From contig DASYRM010000157.1 of assembly GCA_036004405.1 (NCBI GenBank), forward strand, positions 1-14,987: a stretch of DNA of 14,987 bases, written 5' to 3'. The translations under genes were made by a program, and so were the position numbers. The stretch's first letter is position 1. Each line of letters opens with the position of its first letter. The stretch comes from DASYRM01 sp036004405. Its GTDB lineage: Bacteria; Acidobacteriota; Vicinamibacteria; Vicinamibacterales; UBA2999. The notes beneath the pieces were generated by a model. That model worked only from the letters and a program-made list of their open reading frames with translations, was not told where the DNA came from and ran no database searches. This document shows, piece after piece, positions 14,407 through 14,987 of this stretch.

Positions 14407-14987
14407 TCAGTACTGGGTGAGCGTGCCGAGCTGCTTGGTCCGCGACACCGCCAGGCTGAAGAGCCACAGCGACAGCGGCGTCAGCAGCGCCGAGAAGACG
14501 AGCAGGAACGACACGTCGCCGGCGACGCCGGCGAGGCCGCGCCCGTTGAGCAGCGCCTCGCGCATGGCGTTGACGGCGTGCGTGAGCGGGAGGTAGTAGC
14601 TCACCGCCGACGCCCACGGCGGCAGCACCGAGGTCGGGTAGGCCACGCCGCCCAGGATCACGCCGGTGGCGCTGATCAGCATCTGGAACCAGGCGCCCTT
14701 CTTGAAGACCATGATGATGGCCGCCGACATGATGCCGAGCGGCGCGAAGCAGAGAATCGTCAGCAGCAGGACGGCGAATCCCGCCGGCAGCCCCTGCGGA
14801 TTGATCGGCAGCCCGAAGAGCAGCCAACCGAAGCCGACATAGGCGCCGAACCGGACCGCGGTAAAGAGGTACGGCCAGAGCGACGAGTAGACGACCATCT
14901 CGGTCAGCCGGATCGGCGAGAGCAGCACCACCTCGAGCGTGCCCGCCATCTGGCTGTCGCGGATGCTGGTCGAGAAGGTATCGAGGC
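14407..14987 (-). CDS. ABC-2 type transporter permease (partial, 5' end outside the window)
   Basis: The frame is open through the right edge, so only the C-terminal 193 residues are seen. The first visible stretch, DTFSTSIRDSQMAGTLEVVL, is a characteristic ABC-2 permease coupling segment; the Met at 14949 inside it is not the true start. At least five membrane helices follow, including FGAYVGFGWLLFGLPI, FAVLLLTILCFAPLGIMSA, MLISATGVILGGVAYP and VSFLLVFSALLTPLSLWLF. The LPPWASAVSYYLPLTHAVN segment before the last helix is also typical of DrrB/NodJ-like proteins. It pairs with the ATPase 14 bases downstream to form an inner-membrane exporter. Because the ATPase lacks a Wzt-type sugar-binding tail, a NodIJ/DrrAB-like export of lipid-linked material is as likely as classical O-antigen export. 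Confidence 0.95.
   Translation of the reverse strand, partial: LDTFSTSIRDSQMAGTLEVVLLSPIRLTEMVVYSSLWPYLFTAVRFGAYVGFGWLLFGLPINPQGLPAGFAVLLLTILCFAPLGIMSAAIIMVFKKGAWFQMLISATGVILGGVAYPTSVLPPWASAVSYYLPLTHAVNAMREALLNGRGLAGVAGDVSFLLVFSALLTPLSLWLFSLAVSRTKQLGTLTQY

Overview
The window is one dense, entirely minus-strand gene block from a very GC-rich, two-membrane (Gram-negative type) bacterium. An outer-membrane beta-barrel, exported proteins and a heptose-type sugar pathway support a diderm cell. The base composition and gene mix would fit Acidobacteriota, but that placement is an inference from style, not something the sequence proves. The block encodes synthesis and export of a surface polysaccharide or glycolipid. 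It is read from high to low coordinates and both ends run out of the window.

Layout in transcription order. (1) An ABC-2 type exporter: permease (14407-14987, 5' end cut off) and ATPase (13340-14392). (2) A small-molecule kinase of the aminoglycoside-phosphotransferase fold (12249-13343). (3) A large multi-spanning YfhO/GT-C-like membrane protein (9706-12252). (4) Sugar-nucleotide and precursor genes: a GalE-type epimerase (8744-9709), a heptose-7-phosphate kinase (7755-8747) and a sedoheptulose-7-phosphate isomerase (7151-7762). (5) A WcaJ-type initiating sugar-1-phosphate transferase (5674-7119). (6) A 98-bp triplet of hairpin-forming tandem repeats (5576-5673) that exactly fills the gap before (7) a small exported or lipoprotein-like gene of unknown function (5026-5577). 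(8) A GT9 heptosyltransferase-like enzyme (3766-5001). (9) One very long open frame (59-3769) that joins a membrane-bound spermidine-synthase-like protein to an outer-membrane beta-barrel with its own internal signal peptide. (10) The first ten codons of another exported protein (1-32).

Six junctions overlap by a few bases (mostly ATGA or GTGA), so this looks like one transcript with translational coupling. No promoter, factor-independent terminator, tRNA, rRNA, CRISPR or insertion sequence was seen, and there is no gene-free stretch over 100 bp.

Inferred working model: WcaJ loads the first hexose phosphate onto undecaprenyl phosphate. GmhA and HddA make activated-heptose precursors, GalE interconverts UDP-hexoses, and GT9 and the YfhO-like protein extend the glycan. 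The ABC exporter and the beta-barrel could serve export. The most unusual points are the inner-membrane/outer-membrane fusion and the repeat hairpin, which folds the ribosome site and start codon of the small exported-protein gene into a single stem.
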